From NCBI GenBank assembly GCA_003554375.1, contig PWGF01000086.1, positions 1-8,702 on the forward strand: DNA of 8,702 nucleotides. The letters run 5' to 3'. Below the pieces are notes generated by a model. It made no database searches and was not told the origin of the DNA. It saw nothing but the letters and a program-made list of their open reading frames with translations. Below, piece after piece: positions 6,512-8,702 of the stretch; the stretch's first letter is position 1; every line of letters starts with the position of its first letter. Position numbers and translations under genes: made by a program. This DNA is from Spirochaetaceae bacterium (GTDB taxonomy: Bacteria; Spirochaetota; Spirochaetia; DSM-27196; SKKC01).

Positions 6512-7756
6512 ATGGTCGGAGATACCCAGGCATACCGAGAGCAGATACGCGATTTTGTGCGCCGTGACGTCGACCTAACCGTAGAACCACGGATGTTTTC
6601 GGGCGACACGTTCTGGAGTAACCTCCGAAGCACCGGCACCCACGTCTGGCTTGATACCGGAGACTTGAACGCAGCCGGCGAGCTATGGAGCGCGGAGATG
6701 AGTGCGCTCACCACGAACAACACCCTGCTCAACGCGGAAATCCAAAAGGGCATCTATGACGAGCTGATCGGAGAAGCGAATCGCTTGCTTGCCGACTTGG
6801 ACTCCGCAGCGAGAGTCCACGAGGTCGCTTTCGTTGTAAACGTGCGCCACGGCCTCAGATTGGTGCAAGAATTCGGCGCGGACGTGAGTATAGAGCTTCA
6901 CACTGCGCTCAGTCACGACATCGACGGCATTGTGTCCTACGGAGAACGGATCCACGAGATCTGCCCCGAGCGGTTCCTGGTGAAGGTTCCGCTCACCGCT
7001 GCCGGCCTGCTAGGCGCGCGGGAGCTGGGCCGTCGAGGAGTTCGTGTGAATCTGACCCTTGGCTTCTCCGCACGGCAGAACGTGTTGGCCGCGACCATCG
7101 CCAGGCCCAGCTACTGCAACGTCTTCCTCGGGCGCCTCGGCGCCTTCGTCAAGCAATACGGCCTGGGAAGCGGCGAGAACGTGGGTGAGAAGGCCACGAT
7201 CGCTTCGCAGCAGGCGCTGCGAGCGGTATCGGAACGGAATGGAAACCCCACCTACCAGATTGCCGCAAGCATGCGGAGCGCCACTCAGGTTCGCACCCTT
7301 GCCGGGGTTGACGTTATGACGATGCCCATCCCTGTGGCGCGCGAGGCGCGGAGCGTGCTTCCCTCGGATTTCTCAGACCGAAGCTCGGAAGATGTCCCTG
7401 TGCAATTGGTTAGAGATGAGCTCGTCTCGGAGCTCGGGCTCGCGGAGCTCTGGAGAGTAGACGATGCCGAATACCGCGTTGCGGAAGAGCTGGACGTGGA
7501 CCTACCCGCCGACGGCGAAGAGCTGGCGCAGCGAGCTCGCCGTCGCGGGCTCGCAACGCTCTTCCCGGAGCTGAGCGAGGCGGATCGCCGGCGCATCCGA
7601 GAGGACGGAAAGCTTCCCGATTTCCACCGCTGGAAGGACTCTCTCATAGCCGGTGATATCGGCCTCGATGCACTTTTCAGCATTGCCGGGCTAGAAGCGT
7701 TTGCCAAGGATCAGGACCAGCTGGACGACCGAATTCGCGGGTTGATCGGGGAGTGA
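6512..7756 (+). CDS. Divergent transaldolase-family protein
   Basis: The start is ATG 6512, chosen for its GAGG ribosome site and because protein-like sequence begins there; the product is 414 residues. The family moves a dihydroxyacetone unit between sugar phosphates through a Schiff base on a barrel lysine, usually in the pentose phosphate pathway. Residues corresponding to E. coli TalB can be placed by motif: Asp48 in VWLDTGD (Asp17), Asn69 in LTTNNTLL (Asn35), Glu128 in VSIEL (Glu96), Lys158 in FLVKVPLTAAG (Lys132), and Thr182 in VNLTLGFS (Thr156). Arg255 in AASMRSATQVRTLAG matches the phosphate-binding Arg. The TalB Ser176 position is Asn203 (CNVFLGRL). The barrel spans about 42-280. Residues about 285-414 are an acidic, helical extension absent from short aldolases of this fold, and the protein is longer than TalB (about 317 residues). 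It stands alone, divergent from the efflux operon. Its substrate cannot be read from sequence. Confidence 0.88.
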   Translation: MVGDTQAYREQIRDFVRRDVDLTVEPRMFSGDTFWSNLRSTGTHVWLDTGDLNAAGELWSAEMSALTTNNTLLNAEIQKGIYDELIGEANRLLADLDSAARVHEVAFVVNVRHGLRLVQEFGADVSIELHTALSHDIDGIVSYGERIHEICPERFLVKVPLTAAGLLGARELGRRGVRVNLTLGFSARQNVLAATIARPSYCNVFLGRLGAFVKQYGLGSGENVGEKATIASQQALRAVSERNGNPTYQIAASMRSATQVRTLAGVDVMTMPIPVAREARSVLPSDFSDRSSEDVPVQLVRDELVSELGLAELWRVDDAEYRVAEELDVDLPADGEELAQRARRRGLATLFPELSEADRRRIREDGKLPDFHRWKDSLIAGDIGLDALFSIAGLEAFAKDQDQLDDRIRGLIGE

Positions 7757-7960
7757 TGAGCGGTACCCACGGAAGCGTGCGCTCAATGGCTCTTGGCACG
7801 CCGATTCGAAGAACTGATGCAGCGCCCCGATCAAACGGTTGACCGGGGCTGAAAAAGGACACGGACGGAAGGCAGAGCTTCATATCGATCTGGCTATCTT
7901 CGCCGGCCCGGCTCTGCTCGTGCGCGGCGCGCGCCGGCATTGAACTCGATGCCGCGTTTC
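7757..7960. other. Convergent intergenic spacer
   Basis: This is 204 bases between the ends of the transaldolase gene (plus) and the lipoprotein gene (minus). I see no convincing gene here. It is rich in inverted repeats: a strong hairpin at 7824-7849, a perfect 7-base pair of arms GCAGAGC (7872-7878) / GCTCTGC (7911-7917), and a GC-only palindromic tract around 7921-7938. It most likely ends transcription from both sides, though no T-run follows any hairpin. Confidence 0.5.
7824..7849. terminator. Candidate transcription-ending hairpin (no T-tract)
   Basis: GCCCCGATCAA (7824-7834) pairs with TTGACCGGGGC (7839-7849), an 11-pair stem with one A-C mismatch and a 4-base loop. It lies 67 bases after the transaldolase stop. 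On the plus strand it is followed by TGAAAAAGG and on the minus strand by TGCATCAG, so neither side has the T-run of a classical intrinsic terminator. It may instead stabilise a 3' end. Confidence 0.4.
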
Positions 7961-8335
7961 CTATTGGCTAACCGCAGTACCTTCTACTTCGATCGTTCCC
8001 CAGCTGACGAACGGGACAAACGCGGATAGGATGTAGTCCATAGTCGTGAAGCCGTAGTTGATCCGTAGATCGGTTACAGCGTTGGCCCCGTGTTGCCGGA
8101 GTGCCGGCTCGATCATCAAGTCCACGTTCTCCCAGTACTTGTCACCCAAGGTAATCAGCTCGGTATGGATGATGTACATGAACGTCTCGGACTCCGAGAT
8201 CTGTCCTTCTACGTTGCCGTCAATCTCCCCGTAAGCCAACTGTCCGCTCTCCGATGCGAACGTCGTCATACATCCGGACAAAACGAGCACTGCGGCAAGC
8301 AGTATGAGTCCTGCGAGGCAATACGTTTTCTTCAT
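7961..8335 (-). CDS. Small predicted lipoprotein
   Basis: This gene encodes 124 residues. The start is well fixed: ATG 8335 follows a strong purine-rich ribosome site (AAGGGGGGTGA at about 8349-8339). Residues 1-21 are a textbook lipoprotein signal (MKK, then a Leu/Ala/Val core) with lipobox LSGC, giving lipidated Cys22. The mature part has an acidic stretch (about 28-50), an amphipathic middle, and the segment GANAVTDLRINYGFTT (about 83-98). That segment resembles the 'GA(D/N)A(I/V)' beta-strand motif seen in small YbjQ-like or TRL-like lipoproteins and ends in a beta-rich tail. The likeness is from memory and weak, so I give no function. The protein should sit in the cell envelope. The gene is monocistronic as far as can be seen and converges on the transaldolase gene. 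Confidence 0.88.
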   Translation of the reverse strand: MKKTYCLAGLILLAAVLVLSGCMTTFASESGQLAYGEIDGNVEGQISESETFMYIIHTELITLGDKYWENVDLMIEPALRQHGANAVTDLRINYGFTTMDYILSAFVPFVSWGTIEVEGTAVSQ

Positions 8336-8338
8336 TCT

Positions 8339-8349
8339 TCACCCCCCTT
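8339..8349 (-). promoter_or_regulatory. Ribosome binding site of the lipoprotein gene
   Basis: On the minus strand this reads AAGGGGGGTGA, ending 3 bases before ATG 8335. It is nearly the full complement of the 16S 3' end and implies strong initiation. On the plus strand the same tract is followed by a T-run, but no adequate stem is present. Confidence 0.65.
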
Positions 8350-8372
8350 GTTTGGGTTTTTTCTTCGGGTAG

Positions 8373-8410
8373 CAACTGCTCCCGTCCGTCCCCCAACTTG
8401 CTCCCGTCCG
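8373..8410. repeat. Imperfect direct repeat upstream of the lipoprotein gene
   Basis: CAACTGCTCCCGTCCG (8373-8388) and CAACTTGCTCCCGTCCG (8394-8410) differ by one inserted T and start 21 bases apart, about two helical turns. They lie 38-75 bases before the lipoprotein start. On the minus strand a TTGACC (8426-8421) lies just upstream, but the matching -10 position (8403-8398, GAGCAA) is poor. The repeat could be a tandem operator or activator site for this gene. Confidence 0.4.
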
Positions 8411-8454
8411 CCCGAACTAAGGTCAAACAGCCGCCGACGCCTGGCCCTCGCACC

Positions 8455-8586
8455 TCAATCGAGCGGGAACACGCCGCTCATGTAACCGATCCGTACGGTC
8501 GGCTCTCCGCGGTGGGTGATGCCTCCCCCAAGCTGCACGCCCCCGAAAAGGGTCAGCGGCACCAAGCCGACTACGCTTGCTTCCAC
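8455..8586 (-). pseudogene. Possible C-terminal fragment of a beta-rich envelope protein
   Basis: The minus strand from 8586 to TGA 8455 encodes 43 residues, with alternating hydrophobic residues and glycines (VEASVVGLVPLTLFGGVQLG, then GGGITHRGEPTVRIGYMSGV, then FPLD). This looks like the last strands of an outer-membrane barrel or similar protein, and GC-rich third codon positions (about three quarters) agree with coding. Immediately upstream in the same frame is TAG (8589-8587), while the other two minus-strand frames stay open from the window edge to 8571 or beyond. The fragment may therefore be the tail of a gene broken by a frameshift or stop, or a small gene starting at GTG 8586. I recognise no family, and chance is not excluded. 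Confidence 0.35.
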
Positions 8587-8702
8587 CTAATCTGAGCGAT
8601 TCCGCACGAAGGAGACCGCGGACCGTGCCGGCGAAGCGGATCCGGGCCGCAGCGGCGCCCGATCGCCGACCTACGCACGTTCGCGCTACCATGCCGCGCC
8701 GA
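8587..8702. other. Unassigned right-edge sequence
   Basis: This is 116 GC-rich bases with no frame I can defend. Two minus-strand frames are open from the edge, and either could join the frame ending at 8455 if there is a single frameshift near 8590. The window ends too soon to decide. Confidence 0.3.

Noticed and set aside
8341..8364. Plus-strand terminator (CCC-TTGTTT-GGG followed by TTTTTT)
   Set aside because: The stem is only 3-4 pairs, and the tract is explained by the lipoprotein's ribosome site read from the other strand. No plus-strand gene ends nearby.
8398..8595. A 65-codon plus-strand frame beginning with TTG
   Set aside because: It is Pro/His/Lys-rich, has no evident ribosome site, and is antisense to the more protein-like frame at 8455-8586.
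8423..8692. An 89-codon minus-strand frame at the right edge
   Set aside because: It is very Arg-rich with no hydrophobic pattern, and the overlapping 8455-8586 frame looks more like a protein. Its first part could still belong to a frameshifted gene.
1..8702. CRISPR arrays, tRNA/rRNA genes, insertion-sequence ends or phage attachment sites
   Set aside because: I found no regularly spaced repeats, no transposase or integrase frames and no RNA-gene signatures. The only repeats are the short local ones listed.

Overview
The window is GC-rich (roughly 60% or more by eye) and densely coded, and it reads as chromosomal DNA of a Gram-negative (diderm) bacterium. The efflux genes need an outer membrane, and two proteins carry lipoprotein-type signal peptides. 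A spirochaete-like or other non-enterobacterial diderm would fit the GTG start, the loose lipobox of the adaptor and the style of the small lipoprotein. That is an impression from the proteins and not a demonstrated taxonomic assignment.

Left two thirds (1-6211, minus strand): a complete tripartite RND efflux operon, read right to left. A periplasmic adaptor (6211-4898) overlaps an AcrB-type inner-membrane pump (4901-1785) by 4 bases. The pump overlaps a TolC-type outer-membrane channel (1785 to beyond base 1) by 1 base. The overlaps imply one translationally coupled transcript. A plausible promoter (TTGACT-17-TAGGTT) and a palindrome lie just upstream of the adaptor. The channel gene is missing from the six-frame list because it has no stop before the window edge, but it is 595 clear codons long.

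Middle (6212-7756): a 300-base divergent intergenic region holds promoters facing both ways. It is followed by a plus-strand, divergent transaldolase-family gene (6512-7756), which keeps the catalytic lysine and most active-site residues and has a long C-terminal extension.

Right end (7757-8702): a hairpin-rich convergent spacer, then a minus-strand gene for a small lipoprotein (8335-7961). Its upstream region contains a 16-17-base direct repeat. At the edge is a short minus-strand reading frame (8586-8455) that looks like the C-terminal end of a beta-rich protein, cut off from anything upstream by an in-frame TAG.

The efflux operon is a recognisable system. I see no clear new defence, mobile or biosynthetic system. 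The points most worth a second look are the altered proton-relay residues of the pump (Asp-His in place of Asp-Asp, and no Lys in TM10), the divergent transaldolase, and the ambiguous starts of the adaptor and channel genes. No tRNA, rRNA, CRISPR array or insertion sequence was seen.
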